A stretch of 64,000 nt of DNA from the NCBI GenBank assembly GCA_964036665.1, contig OZ038531.1, positions 12,586,168-12,650,167 on the forward strand. Direction: 5' to 3'. Positions 10,101 through 24,200 of this stretch are shown here, piece by piece. The DNA is from Gordius sp. MW1. Lineage: Eukaryota; Nematomorpha; Gordioida; Gordea; Gordiidae. Both the position numbers and the translations under genes were made by a program. Position 1 is the first letter of the stretch. Each line of letters opens with the position of its first letter. Below the pieces are notes generated by a model. The model searched no databases. It was not told the DNA's origin and saw nothing but the letters and a program-made list of their open reading frames with translations.

Positions 10101-13100
10101 AAAACTGGAGACACGCTTAAAAAGCGATCTTGAAACAATCTAAACGCAACACATAAATTTTAATTTCTCTCAATCTAAAACTTCACCCGTGCAAAAATTC
10201 TTATCGAGATTCTAACAAGGACATAATGCTAAGAATATTTACTAACTTTCAAAGATTTTTTCAGCCCCCTTTTGAATGAATATGAAAAAAAAATATTTTT
10301 TTCGACCTCAAAATTTTTTCAATTTTTTTGTTCAACCATAAACCCCTCATGAAAGTTTTCGATATCAGAGGTGAATTCCGAAAAAAAAAATTTTTTTGAT
10401 CAGTCATCAGAAATTTTTAACTTTAAATCACGATCGCATGAGCTTGTTTCACAAAAACCTGAGACACGCTTAAAAGGCGATATTGAAACAATCTAAACGC
10501 AACACTTAAATTTTCATTTTTCGCAATCTAAAACTTCCCCCCTGCAAAAATTCTTATCGAGATTCTAACAAGGACATAATGCTAAGAATATTTACTAACT
10601 TTCAAAGATTTTTTCAGCCCCCTTTTGAATGAATATGAAAAAAAAAATTTTTTTTCGACCTCAAAAATTTTTCAATTTTTTTGTTCAACCATAAACCCCT
10701 CATAAAAGTTTTCGATATCAGAGGTGAATTCCGAAAAAAATTTTTTTTTTTGATCAGTCATCAGAAATTTTTAACTTTAAATTACGATCGCATGAGCTTG
10801 TTTCACAATAACTGGAGACACGCTTAAAAAGCGATATTGAAACAATCTAAACGCAACACTTAAATTTTAATTTTTCGCAATCTAAAACTTCCCCCCTGCA
10901 AAAATTCTTATCGAGATTCTAACAAGGACATAATGCTAAGAATATTTACTAACTTTCAAAGATTTTTTCAGCCTCCTTTTGAATGCATATGAAAAAAAAT
11001 ATTTTTTTCGACCTCAAAATTTTTTCAATTTTTTTGTTCAACCATAAACCCCTCATGAAAGTTTTCGATATCAGAGGTGAATTTCAAAAAAAAAATTTTG
11101 ATCAGTCATCAAAAATTATTAACTTTAAATCACGCTCGCATGAACTTGTTTCACAAAAACTGGAGACACGCTTAAAAAGCGATATTGAAACAATCTAAAC
11201 GCAACACATAAATTTTAATTTCTCTCAATCTAATACTTCCCCCCTGCAAAAATTCTTATCGAGATTCTAACAAGGACATAATGCTAAGAATATTTACTAA
11301 CTTTCAAAGATTTTTTCAGCCCCCTTTTGAATGAATATGAAAAAAAATATTTTTTTCGACCTCAAAATTTTTTCAATTTTTTTGTTCAACCATAAACTCC
11401 TCATGAAAGTTTTCGATATCAGAGTAAATTTCGAAAAAAATTTTTTGATGAGTCATCAAAAATTATTAACTTTAAATCACGATCGCATAGAGCTTGTTTC
11501 ACAAAAACTGGATACACGCTTAAAAAGCGATATTGAAACAGTCTAAACGAAACACTAAAATTCTAATTTCTCTCAATCTAAAACTTCACCCGTGCAAAAA
11601 TTCTTATCGAGATTTTAACAAGGACATAATGCTAAGACTATTTACTAACTTTCAAAGATTTTTTCAGCCCCCTTTCAAAAGAATATGAAAAAAAATATTT
11701 TTTTCGACCTCAAAATTTTTTCAATTTTTTTGTTCAACCATAAAGCCCTTATGAAAGTTTTCGATATCAGAGGTGAATTCCGAAAAAAAAAATTTTTTTG
11801 ATCAGTCATCAGAAATTTTTAACTTTAAATCACGATCGCATGAGCTTGTTTCACAAAACTGGAGACACGCTTAAAAAGCGATATTGAAACAATCTAAACG
11901 CAACACGTAAATTTTATTTCTCTCAATCTAAAACTACCCCCCGTGCAAAAATTCCTATCGAGATTCTAACAAGGACATAATGCTAAGAATATTTACTAAC
12001 TTTCAAAGATTTTTTCAGCCCCTTTTTGAATGAATATGAAAAAAAATATTTTTTTCGACCTCAAAGTTTTTTCAATTATTTTGTTCAACCATAAACCTCA
12101 TGAAAGTTTTCGATATCAGAGGTGAATTTCAAGAAAAAAATTTTTGATCAGTCATCAAAAATTATTAACTTTAAATCAGGATCGCATAGAGCTTGTTTCA
12201 CAAAAACTGGATACACGCTTAAAAAGCGCTATTGAAACAATCTAAACGAAACACTTAAATTTTAATTTCTCTCAATCTAAAACTTAACCCGTGCAAAAAT
12301 TCTTATCGAGATTCTAACAAGGACACAAGGCTAAGACTATTTACTAACTTTCAAAGATTTTTTCAGCCCCCTTTCAAAAGAATATGAAAAAAAATATTTT
12401 TTTCGACATCAAAATTTTTTCAATTTTTTTGTTCAACCATAAACCCCTCATGAAAGTTTTCTATATCAGAGGTGAATTCCGAAAAAAAAATTTTTTTTGA
12501 TCAATCATCAGAAATTTTTAACTATAAATCACTATCGCATGAGCTTGTTTCACAAAAACTGGAGACACGCTTAAAAAGCGATATTGAAACAATCTAAACG
12601 CATCAATTAAATTCTAATTTCTCTCAATCTAAAACTTCACCCGTGCATTCTTTATTGAGATTTTAACAAGGACATAATGCTAAGAATATTTACTAACTTT
12701 CAAAGATTTTTTCAACCCCCTTTTGAATGAATATGAAAAAAAAATATTTTTTTCGACCTCAAAATTTTTTCAATTTTTTTGTTCAACCATAAACCCCTCC
12801 TCATGAAAGTTTTCGATATCAGAGGTGAATTCCGAAAAAAAAAATTTTTTTTGATCAGTCATCAGAAATTTTTAACTTTAAATTACGATCGCATGAGCTT
12901 GTTTCACAAAAACTGGAGACACGCTTAAAAAGCGATATTGAAACAATCTAAACGCAACACTTAAATTTTAATTTTTCGCAATCTAAAACTTCCCCCCTGC
13001 AAAAATTCTTATCGAGATTCTAACAAGGACATAATGCTAAGAATATTTACTAACTTTCAAAGATTTTTTCAGCCCCCTTTTGAATGAATATGAAAAAAAA

Positions 13101-14470
13101 TATTTTTTTCGACCTCAAAATTTTTTCAATATTTTTGTTCAACCATAAACCCCTCATGAAAGTTTTCGATATCAGAGGTGAATTTCAAAAAAAAAAATTT
13201 GATCAGTCATCAAAAATTATTAACTTTAAATCACGATCGCATGAACTTGTTTCACAAAAACTGGAGACACGTTTAAAAAGCGTTCTTGAAACAATCTAAA
13301 CGCAACACATAAATTTTAATTTCTCTCAATCTAAAACTTCACCCGTGCAAAAATTCTTATCGAGATTCTAACAAGGACATAATGCTAAGAATATTTACTA
13401 ACTTTCAAATATTTTTTCAGCCCCCTTTTGAATGAATATGAAAAAAAAATATTTTTTTCGACCTCAAAATTTTTTCAATTTTTTTGTTCAACCATAAACC
13501 CCTCATGAAAGTTTTCGATATCAGAGGTGAATTCCGAAAAAAAAAATTTTTTTGATCAGTCATCAAAAATTTTTAACTTTAAATCACGATCGCATGAGCT
13601 TGTTTCACAAAAACCTGAGACACGCTTAAAAGGCGATATTGAAACAATCTAAACGCAACACTTAAATTTTAATTTCTCGCAAACTAAAACTTCCCCCCCG
13701 TAAAAAATTCTTATCGAGATTCTAACAAGGACATAATGCTAAGAATATTTACTAACTTTCAAAAAAAATTTCAGCCCCCTTTTGAATGAATATGAAAAAA
13801 AATATTTTTTTCGACCTCAAAATTTTTTCAATATTTTTGTTCAACCATAAACCCCTCATGAAAGTTTTCGATATCAGAGGTGAATTTCAAAAAAAAAAAT
13901 TTTGATCAGTCATCAAAAATTATTAACTTTAAATCACGCTCGCATGAACTTGTTTCACAAAAACTGGAGACACGCTTAAAAAGCGATATTGAAACAATCT
14001 AAACGCAACACATAAATTTTAATTTCTCTCAATCTAAAACTTCCCCCCTGCAAAAATTCTTATCGAGATTCTAACAAGGACATAATGCTAAGAATATTTA
14101 CTAACTTTCAAAGATTTTTTCAGCCCCCTTTTGAATGAATATGAAAAAAAATATTTTTTTCGACCTCAAAATTTTTTCAATTTTTTTGTTCAACCATAAA
14201 CTCCTCATGAAAGTTTTCGATATCAGAGTAAATTTCGAAAAAAATTTTTTTTATCAGTCATCAAAAATTATTAACTTTAAATCACGATCGCATAGAGCTT
14301 GTTTCACAAAAACTGGATACACGCTTAAAAAGCGATATTGAAACAGTCTAAACGAAACACTAAAATTCTAATTTCTCTCAATCTAAAACTTCACCCGTGC
14401 AAAAATTCTTATCGAGATTTTAACAAGGACATAATGCTAAGAATATTTACTAACTTTCAAAGATTTTTTC
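7190..14470 (+). repeat. Satellite array, + orientation, with an irregular ~2.8-kb (8-monomer) higher-order repeat
   Basis: About 21 monomers. The private variant ATAAACTCCTC recurs at 8590, 11392 and 14197, spacings of about 2802 and 2805 bp. AAAGCCCTTATG recurs at about 8941 and 11741. The variant TGCATTCTTTATTGAG appears near 9843 and 12644 and also in the first segment near 3995. The order of monomer types is not fixed: the block from about 9988 and the block from about 12790 contain the same types in a permuted order. The sequence at 7190 continues the monomer broken by the retrotransposon. No gene is seen; short ORFs here are monomer translations. Confidence 0.88.
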
Positions 14471-16560
14471 AGCCCCCTTTTGAATGAATATGAAAAAAAA
14501 TATTTTTTTCGACCTCAAATTTTTTTCAATTTTTTTGTTCAACCATAAACCCCTCATGAAAGTTTTCGATATCAGAGGTGAATTCCGAAAAAAAATATTT
14601 TTTTGATCAGTCATCAGAAATTTTTAACTTTAAATCACGATCGCATGATCTTGTTTCACAAAACTGGAGACACGCTTAAAAAGTGATATTGAAACAATCA
14701 AAACGCAACACGTAAATTTTAATTACTCTCAGTCTAAAACTTCACCCGTGCAAAAATTCTTATCGAGATTCTAACAAGGACACAAGGCTAAGACTATTTA
14801 CTAACTTTCAAAGATTTTTCAGCCCCCTTTTAAATTATTCTGAAAAAAAATATTTTTTTCGACCTCAAAATTTTTTCAATTTTTTTGTTCAACCAACCCC
14901 TCATGAAAGTTTTCGATATCAGAGGTGAATTCCGAAAAAAAAATTTTTTGATCAGTCATCAGAAATTTTTAACTTTAAATCACGATCGCATGAGCTTGTT
15001 TCACAAAAACTGGAGACACGCTTAAAAAGCGTTGTTGAAACAATCTAAACGAAACACTTAAATTCTAATTTCTCTCAATCTAAAACTTCACCCGTGCAAA
15101 AATTCTTATCGAGATTTTAACAAGGACATAATGCTAAGACTATTTACTAACTTTCAAAGATTTTTTCAGCCCCCTTTCAAAAGAATATGAAAAAAAATAT
15201 TTTTTTCGACCTCAAAATTTTTTCAATTTTTTTGTTCAACCATAAAGCCCTCATGAAAGTTTTCGATATCAGAGGTGAATTCCGAAAAAAAAATTTTTTT
15301 TGATCAGTCATCAGAAATTTTTAACTTTAAATCACCATCGCATGAGCTTGTTTCACAAAACTGGAGACACGCTTAAAAAGCGATATTGAAACAATCTAAA
15401 CGCAACACGTAAATTTTATTTCTCTCAATCTAAAACTACCCCCCGTGCAAAAATTCCTATCGAGATTCTAACAAAGACATAATGCTAAGAATATTTACTA
15501 ACTTTCAAAGATTTTTCAGCCCCCTTTTAAATGATTCTGAAAAAAAATATTTTTTTCGACCTCAAAATTTTTTCAATTTTTTTGTTCAACCAACCCCTCA
15601 TGAAAGTTTTCGATATCAGAGGTGAATTCCGAAAAAAAATATTTTTTTGATCAGTCATCAGAAATTTTTAACTTTAAATCACGATCGCATGATCTTGTTT
15701 CACAAAACTGGAGACACTTAAAAAGTGATATTGAAACAATCAAAACGCAACACGTAAATTTTAATTACTCTCAGTCTAAAACTTCACCCGTGCAAAAATT
15801 CTTATCGAGATTCTAACAAGGACACAAGGCTAAGACTATTTACTAACTTTCAAAGATTTTTCAGCCCCCTTTTAAATGATTCTGAAAAAAAATATTTTTT
15901 TCGACCTCAAAATTTTTTCAATTTTTTTGTTCAACCAACCCCTCATGAAAGTTTTCGATATCAGAGGTGAATTCCGAAAAAAAAATTTTTTGATCAGTCA
16001 TCAGAAATTTTTAACTTTAAATCACGATCGCATGAGCTTGTTTCACAAAAACTGGAGACACGCTTAAAAAGCGTTGTTGAAACAATCTAAACGAAACACT
16101 TAAATTCTAATTTCTCTCAATCTAAAACTTCACCCGTGCAAAAATTCTTATCGAGATTTTAACAAGGACATAATGCTAAGACTATTTACTAACTTTCAAA
16201 GATTTTTTCAGCCCCCTTTCAAAAGAATATGAAAAAAAATATTTTTTTCGACCTCAAAATTTTTTCAATTTTTTTGTTCAACCATAAAGCCCTCATGAAA
16301 GTTTTCGATATCAGAGGTGAATTCCGAAAAAAAAATTTTTTTTGATCAGTCATCAGAAATTTTTAACTTTAAATCACCATCGCATGAGCTTGTTTCACAA
16401 AACTGGAGACACGCTTAAAAAGCGATATTGAAACAATCTAAACGCAACACGTAAATTTTATTTCTCTCAATCTAAAACTACCCCCCGTGCAAAAATTCCT
16501 ATCGAGATTCTAACAAAGACATAATGCTAAGAATATTTACTAACTTTCAAAGATTTTTCA
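14471..16560 (+). repeat. Tandem duplication of a ~1.04-kb three-monomer unit
   Basis: Three distinguishable monomers repeat as a set. The GCATGATCTTG variant is at 14643 and 15687, the GCGTTGTTG variant at about 15029 and 16071, and the ATCACCATCG variant at 15331 and about 16372. Offsets are 1041-1044 bp. Shared unusual joins are CTTTTAAAT before the A-tract and a shortened GTTCAACCAACCCC. A third, partial copy begins near 16560 with a related GCGATGTTG monomer. The copies are very similar, so this amplification looks recent. Confidence 0.82.
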
Positions 16561-19500
16561 GCCCCCTTTTAAATGATTCTGAAAAAAAATATTTTTTTCG
16601 ACCTCAAAATTTTTTCAATTTTTTTGTTCAACCAACCCCTCATGAAAGTTTTCGATATCAGAGGTGAATTCCGAAAAAAAAATTTTTTGATCAGTCATCA
16701 GAAATTTTTAACTTTAAATCACGATCGCATGAGCTTGTTTCACAAAAACTGGAGACACGCTTAAAAAGCGATGTTGAAACAATCTAAACGAAACACTTAA
16801 ATTCTAATTTCTCTCAATCTAAAACTTCACCCGTGCAAAAATTCTTATCGAGATTTTAACAAGGACATAATGCTAAGACTATTTACTAACTTTCAAAGAT
16901 TTTTTCAGCCCCCTTTCAAAAGAATATGAAAAAAAATATTTTTTTCGACCTCAAAATCTTTTCAATTTTTTTGTTCAACCATAAAGCCCTCATGAAAGTT
17001 TTCGATATCAGAGGTGAATTCCGAAAAAAAAAAATTTTTTGATCAGTCGTCAGAAATTATTAACTTTAAATCACGATCGCATGAGCTTGTTTCACAAAAC
17101 TGGAGACACGCTTAAAAAGCCATATTGAAACAATCTAAACGAAACACGTAAATTTCAATTTCTCTCAGTCTAAAACTACCCCCCGTGCAAAAATTCTTAT
17201 CGAGATTCTAACAAGGACACAAGGCTAAGACTATTTACTAACTTTCAAAGATTTTTTCAGCCCCCTTTCAAAAGAATATGAAAAAAAATATTTTTTTCGA
17301 CATCAAAATTTTTTCAATTTTTTTGTTCAACCATAAATTCCTCATGAAAGTCTTCGATATCAGAGGTGAATTCCGAAAAAAAAAAATTTTTTGATCAGTC
17401 ATCAGAAATTTTTTATTTAAATCACGATCGCATGAGCTTGTTTCACAAAACTGGAGACACGTTTAAAAAGCGATATTGAAACAATCTAAACGCTCCACGT
17501 AAATTTTAATTTCTCTCAATCTAAAACTACCCCCCGTGCAAAAATTCCTATCGAGATTCTAACAAGGACATAATGCTAAGAATATTTACTAACTTTCAAA
17601 GATTTTTTCAGCCCCCTTTTGAATGAATATGAAAAAAAAATATTTTTTTCGACCTCAAAATTTTTTCAATTTTTTTGTTCAACCATAAACCCCTCATGAA
17701 AGTTTTAGATATCAGAGGTGAATTTCGAAAAAATTTTTTGATCAGTCATCAAAAATTATTAACTTTAAATCACGATCGCATAGAGCTTGTTTCACAAAAA
17801 CTGGATACACGCTTAAAAAGAGATATTGAAACAATCCAAACGAAACACTTAAATTTTCATTTTTCGCAATCTAAAACTTTCCCCCTGCAAAAATTCTTAT
17901 CGAGATTCTAACAAGGACATAATGCTAAGAATATTTACTAACTTTCAAAGATTTTTTCAGCCCCCTTTTGAATGAATATGAAAAAAAAATATTTTTTTCG
18001 ACCTCAAAATTTTTTCAATTTTTTTGTTCAACCATAAACCCCTCATGAAAGTTTTCGATATCAGAGGTGAATTCCTAAAAAAAAAAAAAATTTTGATCAG
18101 TCATCAGAAATTTTTAACTTTAAATTACGATCGCATGAGCTTGTTTCACAAAAACTGGAGAAACACTTAAAAAGCGATATTGAAACAATCTAAACGCAAC
18201 ACTTAAATTTTAATTTTTCGCAATCTAAAACTTCCCCCCTGCAAAAATTCTTATCGAGATTCTAACAAGGACATAATGCTAAGAATATTTACTAACTTTC
18301 AAAGATTTTTTCAGCCCCCTTTTGAATGAATATGAAAAAAAATATTTTTTTCGACCTCAAAATTTTTTCAATATTTTTGTTCAACCATAAACCCCTCATG
18401 AAAGTTTTCGATATCAGAGGTGAATTTCAAAAAAAAAAATTTTGATCAGTCATCAAAAATAATTAACTTTAAATCACGATCGCATGAACTTGTTTCACAA
18501 AAACTGGAGACACGCTTAAAAAGCGATCTTGAAACAATCCAAACGCAACACATAAATTTTAATTTCTCTCAATCTAAAACTTCACCCGTGCAAAAATTCT
18601 TATCGAGATTCTAACAAGGACATAATGCTAAGAATATTTACTAACTTTCAAAGATTTTTTCAGCCCCCTTTTGAATGAATATGAAAAAAAAATATTTTTT
18701 TCGACCTCAAAATTTTTTCAATTTTTTTGTTCAACCATAAACCCCTCATGAAAGTTTTCGATATCAGAGGTGAATTCCGAAAAAAAAAATTTTTTTGATC
18801 AGTCATCAGAAATTTTTAACTTTAAATCACGATCGCATGAGCTTGTTTCACAAAAACCTGAGACACGCTTAAAAGGCGATATTGAAACAATCTAAACGCA
18901 ACACTTAAATTTTAATTTTTCGCAATCTAAAACTTCCCCCCTGCAAAAATTCTTATCGAGATTCTAACAAGGACATAATGCTAAGAATATTTACTAACTT
19001 TCAAAGATTTTTTCAGCCTCCTTTTGAATGCATATGAAAAAAAATATTTTTTTCGACCTCAAAATTTTTTCAATTTTTTTGTTCAACCATAAACCCCTCA
19101 TGAAAGTTTTCGATATCAGAGGTGAATTCCGAAAAAAAAAATTTTTTTGATCAGTCATCAGAAATTTTTAACTTTAAATTACGATCGCATGAGCTTGTTT
19201 CACAAAAACCTGAGACACGCTTAAAAGGCGATATTGAAACAATCTAAACGCAACACTTAAATTTTCATTTTTCGCAATCTAAAACTTCCCCCCTGCAAAA
19301 ATTCTTATCGAGATTTTAACAAGGACATAATGCTAAGAATATTTACTAACTTTCAAAGATTTTTTCAGCCCCCTTTTGAATGAATATGAAAAAAAATATT
19401 TTTTTCGACCTCAAATTTTTTTCAATTTTTTTGTTCATAAACCCCTCATGGAAGTTTTCGATATCAGAGGTAAATTCCGAAAAAAATTTTTTTTTGATCA

Positions 19501-20390
19501 GTCATCAGAAATTTTTAACTTTAAATCACGATCGCATGATCTTGTTTCACAAAACTGGAGACACGCTTAAAAAGCGATATTGAAACAATCAAAACGCAAC
19601 ACGTAAATTTTAATTTCTCTTAGTCTAAAACTTCACCCGTGCAAAAATTCTTATCGAGATTTTAACAAGGACATAATGCTAAGAATATTTACTAACTTTC
19701 AAAGATTTTTTCAGCCCCCTTTTGAATGAATATGAAAAAAAATATTTTTTTCGACCTCAAAATTTTTTCAATTTTTTTGTTCAACCATAAACCCCTCATG
19801 AAAGTTTTCGATATCAGAGGTGAATTTCGAAAAAAAAATTTTGATTAGTGATCAAAAATTATTAACTTTAAATCACGATCGCATAGAGCTTGTTTCACAA
19901 AAACTGGACACACGCTTAAAAAGCGATATTGAAACAATCTAAACGCAACACTTAAATTTTAATTTCTCTCAGTCTAAACTTCACCCGTGCAAAAATTCTT
20001 ATCGAGATTCTAACAAGGACATAATGCTAAGAATATTTACTAATATGAAAAAAAATATTTTTTTCGACCTCAATATTTTTCAATTTTTTTGTTCAACCAT
20101 AAACCCCTCATGAAAGTTTTCGATATCAGAGGTGAATTCCGAAAAAAAAAATTTTTTTGATCATTCATCAAAAATTATTAACTTTAAATCACGATCGCAT
20201 GGAGCTTGTTTCACAAAAACTGGATACACGTTCTAAAAGCGATATTGAAACAATCTAAACGCAACACGTAAATTTTAATTTCTCTCAATCTAAAACTTCA
20301 CCCGTGCAAAAATTCTTTATCGAGATTCTAACAAGGACATAATGCTAAGAATATTTAATAACTTTCAAAGATTTTTTCAGCCCTATTTTG
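16561..20390 (+). repeat. ~3.82-kb (11-monomer) higher-order repeat, copy 1
   Basis: This matches the following block at an almost constant offset of 3816-3822 bp. GCGATGTTG is at 16768 versus 20590, the rare GTTTTAGATATC variant is near 17700 versus 21523, the AAAATCTTTTCAA variant is near 16956 versus 20778, and the short monomer join TTACTAATATG is near 20038 versus 23853. The copies differ by a few substitutions and A/T-tract lengths. No gene is seen. Confidence 0.85.
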
Positions 20391-23300
20391 AATGAATATG
20401 AAAAAAAATATTTTTTTCGACCTCAAAATTTTTTCCTTTATTTTGTTCAACCATAAACCCCTCATGAAAGTTTTCGATATCAGAGGTGAATTCCGAAAAA
20501 AAAATTTTTTGATCAGTCATCAGAAATTTTTAACTTTAAATCACGATCGCATGAGCTTGTTTCACAAAAACTGGAGACACGCTTAAAAAGCGATGTTGAA
20601 ACAATCTAAACGAAACACTTAAATTCTAATTTCTCTCAATCTAAAACTTCACCCGTGCAAAAATTCTTATCGAGATTTTAACAAGGACATAATGCTAAGA
20701 CTATTTACTAACTTTCAAAGATTTTTTCAGCCCCCTTTCAAAAGAATATGAAAAAAAATATTTTTTTCGACCTCAAAATCTTTTCAATTTTTTTGTTCAA
20801 CCATAAAGCCCTCATGAAAGTTTTCGATATCAGAGGTGAATTCCGAAAAAAAAAAATTTTTTGATCAGTCGTCAGAAATTATTAACTTTAAATCACGATC
20901 GCATGAGCTTGTTTCACAAAACTGGAGACACGCTTAAAAAGCCATATTGAAACAATCTAAACGAAACACGTAAATTTTAATTTCTCTCAGTCTAAAACTA
21001 CCCCCCGTGCAAAAATTCTTATCGAGATTCTAACAAGGACACAAGGCTAAGACTATTTACTAACTTTCAAAGATTTTTTCAGCCCCCTTTCAAAAGAATA
21101 TGAAAAAAAATATTTTTTTCGACATCAAAATTTTTTCAATTTTTTTGTTCAACCATAAATTCCTCATGAAAGTCTTCGATATCAGAGGTGAATTCCGAAA
21201 AAAAAAAATTTTTTGATCAGTCATCAGAAATTTTTTATTTAAATCACAATCGCATGAGCTTGTTTCACAAAACTGGAGACACGTTTAAAAAGCGATATTG
21301 AAACAATCTAAACGCAACACGTAAATTTTAATTTCTCTCAATCTAAAACTACCCCCCGTGCAAAAATTCCTATCGAGATTCTAACAAGGACATAATGCTA
21401 AGAATATTTACTAACTTTCAAAGATTTTTTCAGCCCCCTTTTGAATGAATATGAAAAAAAAATATTTTTTTCGACCTCAAAATTTTTTCAATTTTTTTGT
21501 TCAACCATAAACCCCTCATGAAAGTTTTAGATATCAGAGGTGAATTTCGAAAAATTTTTTGATCAGTCATCAAAAATTATTAACTTTAAATCACGATCGC
21601 ATAGAGCTTGTTTCACAAAAACTGGATACACGCTTAAAAAGAGATATTGAAACAATCCAAACGAAACACTTAAATTTTCATTTTTCGCAATCTAAAACTT
21701 TCCCCTGCAAAAATTCTTATCGAGATTCTAACAAGGACATAATGCTAAGAATATTTACTAACTTTCAAAGATTTTTTCAGCCCCCTTTTGAATGAATATG
21801 AAAAAAAAATATTTTTTTCGACCTCAAAATTTTTTCAATTTTTTTGTTCAACCATAAACCCCTCATGAAAGTTTTCGATATCAGAGGTGAATTCCAAAAA
21901 AAAAAAATTTTTTTGATCAGTCATCAGAAATTTTTAACTTTAAATTACGATCGCATGAGCTTGTTTCACAAAAACTGGAGACACACTTAAAAAGCGATAT
22001 TGAAACAATCTAAACGCAACACTTAAATTTTAATTTTTCGCAATCTAAAACTTCCCCCCTGCAAAAATTCTTATCGAGATTCTAACAAGGACATAATGCT
22101 AAGAATATTTACTAACTTTCAAAGATTTTTTCAGCCCCCTTTTGAATGAATATGAAAAAAAATATTTTTTTCGACCTCAAAATTTTTTCAATATTTTTGT
22201 TCAACCATAAACCCCTGATGAAAGTTTTCGATATCAGAGGTGAATTTCAAAAAAAAAAATTTTGATCAGTCATCAAAAATAATTAACTTTAAATCACGAT
22301 CGCATGAACTTGTTTCACAAAAACTGGAGACACGCTTAAAAAGCGATCTTGAAACAATCCAAACGCAACACATAAATTTTAATTTCTCTCAATCTAAAAC
22401 TTCACCCGTGCAAAAATTCTTATCGAGATTCTAACAAGGACATAATGCTAAGAATATTTACTAACTTTCAAAGATTTTTTCAGCCCCCTTTTGAATGAAT
22501 ATGAAAAAAAAATATTTTTTTCGACCTCAAAATTTTTTCAATTTTTTTGTTCAACCATAAACCCCTCATGAAAGTTTTCGATATCAGAGGTGAATTCCGA
22601 AAAAAAAAATTTTTTTGATCAGTCATCAGAAATTTTTAACTTTAAATCACGATCGCATGAGCTTGTTTCACAAAAACCTGAGACACGCTTAAAAGGCGAT
22701 ATTGAAACAATCTAAACGCAACACTTAAATTTTAATTTTTCGCAATCTAAAACTTCCCCCCTGCAAAAATTCTTATCGAGATTCTAACAAATAATGCTAA
22801 GAATATTTACTAACTTTCAAAGATTTTTTCAGCCCCCTTTTGAATGCATATGAAAAAAAATATTTTTTTCGACCTCAAAATTTTTTCAATTTTTTTGTTC
22901 AACCATAAACCCCTCATGAAAGTTTTCGATATCAGAGGTGAATTCCGAAAAAAAAAATTTTTTTGATCAGTCATCAGAAATTTTTAACTTGAAATCACGA
23001 TCGCATGAGCTTGTTTCACAAAAACCTGAGACACGCTTAAAAGGCGATATTGAAACAATCTAAACGCAACACTTAAATTTTCATTTTTCGCAATCTAAAA
23101 CTTCCCCCCTGCAAAAATTCTTATCGAGATTTTAACAAGGACATAATGCTAAGAATATTTACTAACTTTCAAAGATTTTTTCAGCCCCCTTTTGAATGAA
23201 TATGAAAAAAAATATTTTTTTCGACCTCAAATTTTTTTCAATTTTTTTGTTCATAAACCCCTCATGAAAGTTTTCGATATCAGAGGTAAATTCCGAAAAA

Positions 23301-24200
23301 AATTTTTTTTTGATCAGTCATCAGAAATTTTTAACTTTAAATCACGATCGCATGATCTTGTTTCACAAAACTGGAGACACGCTTAAAAAGCGATATTGAA
23401 ACAATCAAAACGCAACACGTAAATTTTAATTTCTCTTAGTCTAAAACTTCACCCGTGCAAAAATTCTTATCGAGATTTTAACAAGGACATAATGCTAAGA
23501 ATATTTACTAACTTTCAAAGATTTTTTCAGCCCCCTTTTGAATGAATATGAAAAAAAATATTTTTTTCGACCTCAAAATTTTTTCAATTTTTTTGTTCAA
23601 CCATAAACCCCTCATGAAAGTTTTCGATATCAGAGGTGAATTTCGAAAAAAAAATTTTGATTAGTGATCAAAAATTATTAACTTTAAATCACGATCGCAT
23701 AGAGCTTGTTTCACAAAAACTGGACACACGCTTAAAAAGCGATATTGAAACAATCTAAACGCAACACTTAAATTTTAATTTCTCTCAGTCTAAACTTCAC
23801 CCGTGCAAAAATTCTTATCGAGATTCTAACAAGGACATAATGCTAAGAATATTTACTAATATGAAAAAAAATATTTTTTTCGACCTCAATATTTTTCAAT
23901 TTTTTTGTTCAACCATAAACCCCTCATGAAAGTTTTCGATATCAGAGGTGAATTCCGAAAAAAAAAATTTTTTTGATCATTCATCAAAAATTATTAACTT
24001 TAAATCACGATCGCATGGAGCTTGTTTCACAAAAACTGGATACACGCTTAAAAAGCGATATTGAAACAATCTAAACGCAACACGTAAATTTTAATTTTTC
24101 TCAATCTAAAACTTCACCCGTGCAAAAATTCTTTATCGAGATTCTAACAAGGACATAATGCTAAGAATATTTACTAACTTTCAAAGATTTTTTCAGCCCT
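20391..24200 (+). repeat. ~3.82-kb (11-monomer) higher-order repeat, copy 2
   Basis: Second tandem copy of the preceding 11-monomer block, recognised by the same ordered series of private variants. Small differences include the A/T-tract length near 21552 and loss of a few bases near 22790 (AACAAATAATG instead of AACAAGGACATAATG). A part of this block and its left neighbour reappears inverted in the right-hand array (see 42670-45190). Confidence 0.85.

Noticed and set aside
20030-20060. Possible regulatory junction or spacer at TTACTAATATG
   Set aside because: It is explained by a simple 35-bp deletion inside a monomer that was copied with the HOR.
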